DNA of 28,867 nt from a bacterium UBP4_UBA6127 (GTDB lineage: Bacteria > UBP4 > UBA4092). The stretch lies in contig DIVR01000016.1 of the NCBI GenBank assembly GCA_002428325.1, positions 1-28,867 on the forward strand, in the 5' to 3' direction. The notes below the pieces were generated by a model. That model saw only the letters and a list, made by a program, of their open reading frames with translations, ran no database searches and was not told the DNA's origin. Made by a program: the position numbers and the translations under genes. Shown piece after piece: positions 1 through 6,635 of this stretch. Positions within the stretch are counted from its first letter, which is position 1. Each line of letters begins with the position of its first letter.

Positions 1-1983
1 GCAAGGGAAATGCTGCATTCCATCCGGGAAGCCTCCCAGGCGATTCAGGAAGGAGAGGTGGTCTGTATTTTCGCCGAAGGGCAGATAACCCGAATCGGGC
101 AAATGCTACCCTTCCGCCGAGGGTTCGAACGAATCATGAAAGGGGTGGATGCCCCAATTATCCCGATAAATCTGGACCGGGTCTGGGGGTCAATTTTCTC
201 TTTTGAAAAAGGGAAGATCCTCTGGAAATGGCCTCATCGGATTCCTTATCCTATCACGGTAACTTTTGGCAGGCCTTTACCGGGGAATACGCCGGTTACC
301 CAGGTCCGGCAGATTGTCCAGGAACTGTCCACTGAAGCCTTTTACCAACGCCGAAAGGATATGAAACCTCTGCATCAGGCCTATTTTAAAGAAGCCCGAA
401 GACATAAATTCCAACCGGTCATGGCAGAAGAAACCCATCCCCGGGTAACCCATCTGCAGGCTATGGCCCGCAGCGTTATCCTGGCCCGGAAACTGAAATC
501 GACTTGGGCCCGGGAAGGAGAAATGACCGGATTATTGGTTCCTCCCTCAGTGACCGGCGCTTGTTTGAATATAGCGGCCCTGCTTTCCGGCAAAACCCCG
601 GTCAACCTGAATTATACCGCTTCCCAGGAAGCTTTTGATTCTTCCCTGAAACAATGCGGTATCCAGACCCTGATAGCTTCCAGGGCTTTAGCAGAGAAAA
701 TTAAAATCCAATTACCGGCAAAGACCCTATATCTGGAAGACTTAGCAGAAAAGATATCCGCATGGGATAAAGGAGTCTCATTGATACTTGCCGGCTGGAT
801 GCCTATCCCATGGTTGGAAAGAGGGTCCGGCAGCCGGAAAAAATGGAATTTGGATGATATGGTTACAGTTATTTTCTCCAGCGGCAGCACCGGCGACCCT
901 AAAGGGGTCATGCTCAGCCATTATAATATTTACTCTAACCTGGAAGGGGTGGCGCAAATCATTGCGGTTGATAAGAAAGATAAGCTGCTGGGAGTCTTAC
1001 CCTTTTTTCATTCTTTTGGATTCACCGGGGCCCTCTGGTTCCCCTTACTAAAGGGATTCCAGGTGGCTTACCATCCCAACCCCCTGGATTTAAAAGCTGT
1101 CGGGAATTTGGTAGAACGTTTCCGGGTTACCCTGATGGTATCCACCCCCACCTTTCTTCAGGCCTACATAAAACGGGTTCCCCCGGGACAGTTTGGGTCC
1201 CTCCGATTTATCCTGGCAGGCGCCGAGAAATTACCCACCAGGCTGGCAGACGCTTTTGAAGAAAGATTTGGTATCCGGCCTTATGAGGCCTATGGATGTA
1301 CCGAGTGTTCTCCGGCTGTCAGCATTAATACCCAAAGTTACCGGGCAGCTGGATTCTACCAGGTCGGGGGAAAACAAGGCAGTATCGGCCACCCCCTGCC
1401 GGGTGTCAGCGTAAAAATCGTGGACCCGGAAACCCTGAGTCCTCTTCCTCTGGGCCAGCCGGGGCTCCTGCTGGTGAAAGGGCCGAATGTCATGATGGGA
1501 TATCTGGGAAGGACTGACCTGACCGCCAGAGCTATCCAGGATGGATGGTATATCACCGGGGATATAGCCGCTTTGGATGAAGAAGGCTTCCTGGCTATCA
1601 CAGACCGATTATCCCGATTTTCTAAAATCGGGGGAGAGATGGTTCCCCATATTAAAATCGAAGAAGCCCTCCATGCCGCCGCGGAAATGACTCAACAGAC
1701 CTTTGCGGTTACTTCTGTCCCGGATGAGGCTAAGGGGGAAAGGTTAATTGTCCTGCATACCTTGGCAGAAGAGAAATTAAAAGAAGCCTTGGGAAAGCTC
1801 CCCTTGACTGGTTTACCCAATCTTTGGACCCCTAAACCTGATTCCTACTTCCATCTTGAGGCCCTTCCGGTGCTGGGAACAGGAAAAATGGACCTTCGGT
1901 TAATCAAAGAAACTGCCAGAATTTTAGCGGATAAATCAATCTCAACGGAAATAGTTGAACCGGATCTTAAAAAAGAAGATTAA
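1..1983 (+). CDS. aas: Aas-like bifunctional acyltransferase / acyl-ACP synthetase (5' truncated)
   Basis: The frame is open from base 1, so the ATG at 10 is internal and the N-terminus lies outside the window; 660 residues are visible. The first ~130 residues hold the end of a PlsC-type acyltransferase, with FAEG as a variant of the FPEG substrate-binding motif followed by the basic PFRRG segment. The rest is an AMP-binding adenylating domain: Ser/Gly/Thr-rich P-loop FSSGSTGDPKG (about nt 874-906), the YGCTECSP motif (nt 1288-1311) and the TGD hinge (nt 1555-1563). In E. coli, Aas re-acylates 2-acyl-glycerophosphoethanolamine at the inner membrane with an acyl-ACP that it makes itself. In many Gram-negatives an MFS lysolipid flippase is fused in front; that could be so here but cannot be seen. 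It ends 71 bases before tRNA-Leu. Confidence 0.85.
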   Translation, partial: AREMLHSIREASQAIQEGEVVCIFAEGQITRIGQMLPFRRGFERIMKGVDAPIIPINLDRVWGSIFSFEKGKILWKWPHRIPYPITVTFGRPLPGNTPVTQVRQIVQELSTEAFYQRRKDMKPLHQAYFKEARRHKFQPVMAEETHPRVTHLQAMARSVILARKLKSTWAREGEMTGLLVPPSVTGACLNIAALLSGKTPVNLNYTASQEAFDSSLKQCGIQTLIASRALAEKIKIQLPAKTLYLEDLAEKISAWDKGVSLILAGWMPIPWLERGSGSRKKWNLDDMVTVIFSSGSTGDPKGVMLSHYNIYSNLEGVAQIIAVDKKDKLLGVLPFFHSFGFTGALWFPLLKGFQVAYHPNPLDLKAVGNLVERFRVTLMVSTPTFLQAYIKRVPPGQFGSLRFILAGAEKLPTRLADAFEERFGIRPYEAYGCTECSPAVSINTQSYRAAGFYQVGGKQGSIGHPLPGVSVKIVDPETLSPLPLGQPGLLLVKGPNVMMGYLGRTDLTARAIQDGWYITGDIAALDEEGFLAITDRLSRFSKIGGEMVPHIKIEEALHAAAEMTQQTFAVTSVPDEAKGERLIVLHTLAEEKLKEALGKLPLTGLPNLWTPKPDSYFHLEALPVLGTGKMDLRLIKETARILADKSISTEIVEPDLKKED

Positions 1984-1992
1984 TACCCCCTC

Positions 1993-2020
1993 TTCAATCC
2001 GGGTGTTTTTTTGCTATAAT
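1993..2020 (+). promoter_or_regulatory. Probable promoter of tRNA-Leu
   Basis: A perfect TATAAT (2015-2020) lies 34 bases before the tRNA, with a weak -35 TTCAAT (1993-1998) 16 bases upstream. The seven-T run at 2006-2012 follows a weak GGGT/ACCC pairing and may also end transcription of the upstream gene. The -10 is the solid part; the rest is inference. Confidence 0.45.
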
Positions 2021-2054
2021 AACCATGCTTGCCTTGGAAGTTTCTCTGAAATGT

Positions 2055-2143
2055 GCCGGAGTGGCGGAACTGGCAGACGCAAGGGACTTAAAATCCCTCG
2101 TTGTGTAAACAACGTATCGGTTCGATTCCGATCTCCGGCACCA
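2055..2143 (+). tRNA. tRNA-Leu (anticodon TAA), CCA encoded
   Basis: The acceptor arm GCCGGAG (2055-2061) pairs with CTCCGGC (2133-2139), followed by discriminator A and an encoded CCA (2141-2143). The anticodon stem AGGGA/TCCCT encloses the loop CTTAAAA, giving anticodon TAA. The T arm carries GGTTCGATTCC. The long variable arm is typical of class II tRNA-Leu. Its 3' end is the attachment site of the adjacent island, and the integration leaves the tRNA intact. Confidence 0.97.
2127..2143 (+). repeat. attL: 17-bp direct repeat copy in the tRNA-Leu 3' end
   Basis: The sequence TCCGATCTCCGGCACCA forms the end of the T arm, the acceptor strand and CCA of tRNA-Leu. It recurs exactly, in the same orientation, at 6513-6529, and the match stops at both edges. 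Site-specific integration into a tRNA 3' end leaves this pattern. Confidence 0.85.
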
Positions 2144-2485
2144 CTTTTCTTTATCCAAATAATTTCAATCATCTTTCTAGACTATACTCAGGGTTGTACA
2201 TTGGAGAGATACTAAACATAGTTTTAAATGTGACTATCAAAAACCACTTCATTGCTAGATATACCATAGATGTTCATAGGTGAATTACATTCCCAAGGGT
2301 AATACTTAGCAAAAAAAAGTACCCACCTTAACTCCCTGCAAGATAGTATAAATGAAACATTTAATTGAGCTCAATAGAACACCATTGAAACCATATAAAT
2401 AATTTGCGTTATTATGAGGCTTGTGTTAATTCTATTCTAAATTGCTAGTTTATTTTGAAAATGATATATGTTTGGAGGATGGATT
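2144..2485. other. Left-end non-coding stretch of the island
   Basis: There is no credible gene here; a short open frame across the tRNA is chance. Two structures stand out. One is an imperfect inverted repeat, 2295-2307 against 2317-2329 (9 of 13 positions pair, outer AAGG/CCTT and inner TACTT/AAGTA) around an A-rich centre. The other is a perfect 12-bp palindrome ATTGAGCTCAAT at 2364-2375. Either could be a protein-binding site for recombination or regulation; no function can be shown. Confidence 0.4.
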
Positions 2486-3532
2486 ATGAGTTCAAACTTC
2501 ATTACAAAATCGTTATCAAAAGTCCCGTTCCTTGTAATCTTATTTTTTTTCAGATTACTGACAATATCCTTCTGCGAAAATGGATTCGTTTATTCGATTC
2601 CCTTTACTTCAGCAACACAAACAACTAAATTTGCTTATGAACTTCTACCAAACAAAACCGATAAACCATCAATAGATTTTGATTATGATCAACAGTCTCT
2701 ATTATTGGGATTTAATGGCAATACCACTCAAGGGGTTAAAATCACCTTATCTCTGGCCTTATGGACTACATATCAGTCATCACAGTGGTATACTGCAAGG
2801 ATGAAGATATTCTGTCCAGATATTGGAAACAATTTACAAGGACAGATATGGAATTGGCGAGGTGTCTTGGGTTTTGATTCTACTGTAAATTTCTCATCTA
2901 GTACAATTAATGGAATTCCAAGTCAATGGACCTGGTTGGAAACTTCTTTATTTACCACTGATAGTGGCCGAGGAATTCCACAAATGTACTTTAGTTCAAG
3001 TTCAGTTATAAGTTCCACAGGTACAATCTATGTGAAGGAGCTTCAGGTTATTGGTGCATCCGGCTCTGATCATCAAGTTGTTTTTACATCTTCTACAATT
3101 GTTTTCTATCTACAAGATAGTTCAGGATATTTACCCGTTACTGCGATATTCAACTCAATAGATACAGATACTGTCACAATTTCTATGATTAACCAAAAAC
3201 CGGATGATGTACCAAATTCTCATTATATTTCACGTTATTGGATAATCAATCGGGAAGGATCTAGCCCTTTTGATGTAACCTTAACATTTTCCTATACGAC
3301 TGATGATGTAATAGAGAGTGGCATTTCTGAATCAGACCTATATCCAGTAAGGTATAATACCAACACTTCTACTTGGGAAACCATTCAAACGGGAATTAGT
3401 CGAGATTTGGATAATCATACGCTCACAGTTACTGGAATCACAGGTTTTTCTCGATGGACTCTTGGTGGCCTAGAAAATGTATCTATCATGGAATGGGAGA
3501 AATACAATTCTGGAAACATTTACCAAAGATAA
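2486..3532 (+). CDS. Secreted beta-rich protein of unknown function
   Basis: I do not recognise a named family. The start at 2486 is chosen because GGAGGA (2474-2479) sits 6 bases before it; an in-frame ATG at 2468 lies upstream of that site. The 348-residue product opens with a signal peptide: a short basic region (about residues 6-12) and then a Phe/Leu/Ile-rich core. The mature part is rich in Ser, Thr, Asn, Tyr and Trp with many alternating hydrophobic stretches, as in extracellular beta-sandwich proteins. The last ~120 residues (RYWIINREG, then VTLTFSYT, ending near TGITGFSRWTLGG) resemble a C-terminal module often seen in exported multi-domain proteins, but no sorting tail follows. This is island cargo; adhesion or envelope display is a guess. 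Confidence 0.75.
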   Translation: MSSNFITKSLSKVPFLVILFFFRLLTISFCENGFVYSIPFTSATQTTKFAYELLPNKTDKPSIDFDYDQQSLLLGFNGNTTQGVKITLSLALWTTYQSSQWYTARMKIFCPDIGNNLQGQIWNWRGVLGFDSTVNFSSSTINGIPSQWTWLETSLFTTDSGRGIPQMYFSSSSVISSTGTIYVKELQVIGASGSDHQVVFTSSTIVFYLQDSSGYLPVTAIFNSIDTDTVTISMINQKPDDVPNSHYISRYWIINREGSSPFDVTLTFSYTTDDVIESGISESDLYPVRYNTNTSTWETIQTGISRDLDNHTLTVTGITGFSRWTLGGLENVSIMEWEKYNSGNIYQR

Positions 3533-3587
3533 ACAATTTTTTTATATGATTAAAAAAAAGAGAAATAGATAGGAGAGTAAAAACACA

Positions 3588-3956
3588 ATGAACCTATTGT
3601 CTAGAATTTATAAAAAAAGAACAAAGTTACCAATCATTATACCCGATGGGAGCACGAACATCATAGTGGCTTTGGCCGAGTATGAGACATTTTTAGACAA
3701 CATTGAACAGAAGCAGAATAGGCATATACAGAAAGAATTAAAGGCTTTCTGCAAACAGTGTGGGTCTCAATACACGCAAGAAGGATTGTCCCATTTATAC
3801 CTCATGGGCCCCAATAGTTCATATCGAAATCGAATGGGTAACTGTGTTATTATCACCTGTCCGACAGATCAGGGGGATGCTTTGAGAGATGGTAAATGTC
3901 CTGACTGCGGCTGCGAAGAGATGCTTATCATTATACCAGCAACAACGAATAAATAG
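3588..3956 (+). CDS. Small zinc-ribbon-like protein, unknown function
   Basis: The 122-residue protein has a good ribosome site (AGGAGA, 3571-3576). Two CxxC pairs, CKQC at residues 55-58 and CPDC at about 104-107 followed by GC, could form one zinc ribbon with a ~45-residue insertion. The N-terminal third is basic and then predicted helical. It lies 55 bases after the secreted-protein gene, in the same direction, so co-transcription is possible, although an AT-only potential hairpin lies between. No family is recognised; a nucleic-acid or protein-binding role is only suggested by the ribbon. Confidence 0.7.
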   Translation: MNLLSRIYKKRTKLPIIIPDGSTNIIVALAEYETFLDNIEQKQNRHIQKELKAFCKQCGSQYTQEGLSHLYLMGPNSSYRNRMGNCVIITCPTDQGDALRDGKCPDCGCEEMLIIIPATTNK

Positions 3957-4636
3957 ACCTTATTTGAAAATGAATTATTTAGCTTCGACCTGATCATCCG
4001 ACCAGAACACATCAGATAGAATTCCATTTTAATGCGTTATATCAACCATCCCCGGTTAATGTAAGACTTTAATAACAAGGCTTCTGACAGTTGCACTCGA
4101 TAGAACGATCCACAATCTTTCAGTATTTGTTTTCTGAATCCATGTAATGGGTGATCTCTGGGGTAAGTTTCTTGTCCGTTCGCATGTCATCTTCTGTCCC
4201 TATAAATTTGGTTTTTGCAGCAAGTTGAAGGTCACATAGCAACGGTATAAAAAATAAAGCTAGTCTTTATCCCTCTTTCACTCTGGGAATCACATTGGGC
4301 GGTATAATAAATGCAGCCCATTACATCAATCAAATCAATATTATAAATCTGCCCACAGGATAATGTGGTTTCGAAAACCAATATTCTGTTATAAAAGGTG
4401 GGATGTTTGCGAAATTCTGACATTAGAAGATATCTCAGCAGAAATTTCTAAATTCACAATTAATACAACGATTTCGAGAAGTCGTTGGTTCTGGTAGATA
4501 AGCGTCATTAATTAATTGATGAATTGAGTTAATAGTATTTTTTACCATAACTAAATGGTCACTTGACTCCTAGACATTCTTCTGTCTGTATTTCAGCTTT
4601 TATCCTAATGATGAAAGCTTATGAAGAACATTTCCC
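3957..4636. other. Long intergenic region inside the island
   Basis: No intact gene is visible on either strand across 680 bases. A minus-strand stretch at 4069-4281 reads like an eroded small secreted protein (listed separately). A 63-codon minus-strand frame at 4232-4423 lacks a ribosome site and is not called. A small inverted repeat (AACGA at 4468-4472 with TCGTT at 4483-4487) lies between the decayed stretch and the DGQHR operon. Confidence 0.5.
4069..4281 (-). pseudogene. Possible remnant of a small exported protein
   Basis: Reading the minus strand from a GTG at 4281, one frame gives a short basic start, an in-frame TAA at 4269, then a hydrophobic signal-like segment (LALFFIPLL) ending in an Ala-Ala site. 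It continues as about 35 hydrophilic residues (FIGTEDDMRTDKK, then LTPEITHYMD), a TGA at 4122 and a Cys-rich tail up to TAA at 4069. Two stops in an otherwise protein-like frame suggest a decayed gene of ~70 codons. Chance is not excluded in such AT-rich DNA, and no homologue is recognised. Confidence 0.25.
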
Positions 4637-4969
4637 TTAAATTACATCAACAGTTATCTTATCATCTCCAAAAGTAGTTCTAATTAGAAAATCTGCATGA
4701 CTTTTTGTTTTTTTGGGAACAACCAAACAACCTTTAGAATGTTTATTTTTCATTAAATACTCATAAAGGGTACTTAGTTGTTCCAATGTATGATCATTAT
4801 GTATAGTCTGTTCTATTTCAACTTCTACAAATAATTCATTATTACTCTTTGTTGCATAAATATCCGGGCGATATCGATATATTATTGGACTCTTATTAAT
4901 TATAATGTACTTTTTTTTTATTAGTATCTTTTTATAATCAGATACCATTTTCTCATGTTTTTCAGCCAT
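4637..4969 (-). CDS. Small PD-(D/E)xK-like (ExE) nuclease-fold protein
   Basis: This 110-residue protein has a basic, Lys-rich N-terminus and a segment that fits the PD-(D/E)xK nuclease core: Pro35-Asp36 after RYR, then a beta-strand carrying Glu49-Val50-Glu51 12 residues later, then HTLEQLSTLYEYL (residues 60-72), a likely helix following the core. The usual Lys is Glu, as in ExE-type enzymes such as BamHI. A Gln or Glu at the third catalytic position can still support metal binding, so activity is possible but unproven. Its start codon overlaps the end of the DGQHR gene by 8 bases (shared ATGGCTGA), so the two are translationally coupled. It may act as the effector or DNA-processing partner of that gene. 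Fold assignment is by motif only. Confidence 0.6.
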   Translation of the reverse strand: MAEKHEKMVSDYKKILIKKKYIIINKSPIIYRYRPDIYATKSNNELFVEVEIEQTIHNDHTLEQLSTLYEYLMKNKHSKGCLVVPKKTKSHADFLIRTTFGDDKITVDVI

Positions 4970-6029
4970 TCTTAATACCTAATTTTTCTGCTAAATCCAT
5001 TGCAAGATTAGTATAGGCACTTTGACCTGTTCCGTATTTCTTGGCACCCTTCAAATTTCCTCTGTACCAAAAATTAGCATTAAATTCATGATCCGTAGCA
5101 AATACTTTAAAGTATTTTTCGAATTTACGGACAGAATTATATTTGCCTTTTGTTTTCCTATATATAATAGGTGCCAATCTATGAAATGCCATGAATCCTG
5201 GTGTTTTCTGAATCAAATAGGACTTCGGTGTATCAAATGCTTCTGGCATATTAAATCTTAATCCTTCCCACATCATTGATAAAAACGATGCTATTTGTTT
5301 AGCTGATTTATTTTTAATTCCAGGACTGTTTAATAACCATTTTAGAGATGGAACAAATGACTTTTCTGTTGCAATATGAGATTTACTACCATCTGATTCT
5401 GGTTCTTTTATTTTTTTATACCATGGATTATTGTTTTTAATTTGTTTATTTAGATAAATAGAAATTTGAACTGCTTTTAATTCCCAGGGTTTTACATCAG
5501 TTAAATCTTTTATTTCATCATGCTCGATTAATAATCGCCTTGTTAAATCAACACCCATTTTTTTAGCCTGTGTATTAATGATATAGAATTGTGCAGCTTC
5601 TTTAACATTATTCAATCCTTCAGTGATAAGAACAGGTACAGAAAATTCTTTTAAATACCCTTTACTGTGGGCTAATTTTATGCCTTCTATTCTATGTTGC
5701 ATATCAACAACATATAATCTAGTATAATCATCAATGGTTAGCAGACCTAAAGTAGAATTATTTTTCGAACAATCAAATTTTACTTTACCTTTTTCTCGGA
5801 CATTTAACATACCAGCAACTGGTAAGATTCCATCCTCACGTTCAAGATATTTTGAAATTTTATTTATTTTACTTCGAATTAATCCTCGTTGGTATCCTTT
5901 AAAACGATCATTTCGCTGAGGATCCCACCTATCAATGCTACAAATACCGAGTTCATTAACAGGTAATACAGTTAAATACATAACAACTTTTTTCTGTTTA
6001 AACCTAATTGCCGGGACCTTTAAGGGCAT
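4962..6029 (-). CDS. DGQHR-domain (DndB-like) protein
   Basis: The 355-residue product carries the hallmarks of the DGQHR family that includes DndB and DpdB: an early YQR motif (residues 46-48) followed by a helix with RSKINKISKYL, the signature Asp109-Met110-Gln111-His112-Arg113 (Gly replaced by Met) leading into a helix, and an FYIINTQAKKM segment (148-158). DndB regulates phosphorothioation dnd clusters and binds DNA; DpdB belongs to 7-deazaguanine DNA modification clusters. Neither pathway's other genes are present here. The start is set by AGGAGG (6038-6043) 8 bases upstream. It is first in a two-gene operon with the ExE-like protein, under a near-consensus promoter. A DNA-recognition or regulatory function is inferred. 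Confidence 0.75.
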   Translation of the reverse strand: MPLKVPAIRFKQKKVVMYLTVLPVNELGICSIDRWDPQRNDRFKGYQRGLIRSKINKISKYLEREDGILPVAGMLNVREKGKVKFDCSKNNSTLGLLTIDDYTRLYVVDMQHRIEGIKLAHSKGYLKEFSVPVLITEGLNNVKEAAQFYIINTQAKKMGVDLTRRLLIEHDEIKDLTDVKPWELKAVQISIYLNKQIKNNNPWYKKIKEPESDGSKSHIATEKSFVPSLKWLLNSPGIKNKSAKQIASFLSMMWEGLRFNMPEAFDTPKSYLIQKTPGFMAFHRLAPIIYRKTKGKYNSVRKFEKYFKVFATDHEFNANFWYRGNLKGAKKYGTGQSAYTNLAMDLAEKLGIKNG

Positions 6030-6037
6030 ATTTGTTG

Positions 6038-6089
6038 CCTCCTCATTGTCAATTTAGCGTATTATACCAAACAGCAAGTCATTGTCAAT
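6038..6089 (-). promoter_or_regulatory. Promoter, duplicated 11-bp element and RBS of the DGQHR operon
   Basis: On the minus strand there is a perfect TTGACA (6083-6088), a 16-base spacer and a perfect TATAAT (6061-6066), followed by AGGAGG (6038-6043) before the ATG at 6029. The 11-mer ATTGACAATGA occurs twice in the same orientation, 36 bases apart: at 6079-6089, covering the -35, and at 6043-6053, downstream of the start site and touching the ribosome site. This looks like a paired operator, possibly bound by the operon's own DGQHR protein. Confidence 0.7.
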
Positions 6090-6119
6090 ATGATTTACAG
6101 TTCCATGAAATTATAACTA

Positions 6120-6296
6120 GATGGTAATCATGGTTTATTGTTCATCACAGATGATTATTCTAATTTTGATTTTTGAAAGGCTTTGTGTAAGAACTATCCA
6201 GAAGTTTTTATTGAAAACATAAGTGATAAACCAATCATACTATCAAATAATCTAATTTTGTATCCGAATTATTGGAATAATTCTTTACCGTGGTAA
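6120..6296 (+). pseudogene. Possible gene remnant in the island
   Basis: One plus-strand frame reads as 18 protein-like residues (DGNHGLLFITDDYSNFDF), a TGA at 6174, then 39 more codons (KALCKNYPEVFIENISDKP and onward, ending NNSLPW) to TAA at 6294. A preceding piece (FHEIITR) continues it in another frame. The pattern suggests a gene broken by a stop and a frameshift and cut off upstream by the DGQHR promoter. There is no start, no ribosome site and no recognised family, so this is tentative. Confidence 0.25.
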
Positions 6297-6512
6297 TGTT
6301 GTTTAAAGTAATCATTTCAAACAATGAAAGCCGAATGATATTATTCATTCAAACTTTCCTAAAATTTATTTAAATTACTTTAAAATTCTTTTTTTGCTCC
6401 CCACTAATTTCCAACATGGTCAACTCCTATAATTACTTGTCCAACTAAAACAATTTTCAAAAACAGACATAAACTTTAAAAACAACCATTAAAGTGGATT
6501 TTGTTTTTATCC

Positions 6513-6529
6513 TCCGATCTCCGGCACCA
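6513..6529 (+). repeat. attR: right copy of the tRNA-Leu 3' end
   Basis: This is an exact copy of the 17 bases at 2127-2143. The preceding bases do not extend the tRNA match, so this is a bare att copy and not a second tRNA gene. The sequence after it is non-AT-rich chromosome leading into the sensor kinase gene. Confidence 0.85.
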
Positions 6530-6635
6530 TTAAATTTTCTCCGTTTATTGCCTGTCTCTGGCTTTACTATTGGTTTTCTGATAGTATTTCCCCAAAACCA
6601 CTGTTAAACTTAGAGTTGGCTGAGGATTTGGGATT

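Larger units (their letters stand above)
2127..6529. mobile_element. Genomic island in tRNA-Leu, no integrase seen
   Basis: The 4.4-kb segment lies between two identical 17-bp copies of the tRNA-Leu 3' end. It is visibly richer in A+T than the flanks, has long non-coding stretches, and uses AT-ending codons (AAA, AAT, TTT, ATT) where neighbouring genes prefer C/G-ending ones. It holds four credible genes and two possible gene remnants. I see no tyrosine or serine recombinase, so it is either non-autonomous, mobilised in trans, or has lost its integrase. The boundaries are seen directly; the transfer history is inference. Confidence 0.8.
6090..6635. other. Island right end and junction with the chromosome
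   Basis: This stretch holds no intact gene. It contains a possible gene remnant (6120-6296), AT-rich non-coding DNA with homopolymer runs, attR (6513-6529) and about 100 bases of chromosomal sequence leading to the sensor kinase gene. No recombinase gene is seen. Confidence 0.5.

Noticed and set aside
2101..2283. Open frames running across the end of tRNA-Leu
   Set aside because: They start within the tRNA and have no ribosome site; they are chance frames in a structural RNA.
4232..4423. 63-codon minus-strand frame in the island
   Set aside because: There is no ribosome site, no family resemblance and a decayed-looking frame overlaps its end; not enough to call a gene.
6513..6529. Second tRNA-Leu gene
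   Set aside because: Only the last 17 bases of the tRNA are present; no D or anticodon arm precedes them.
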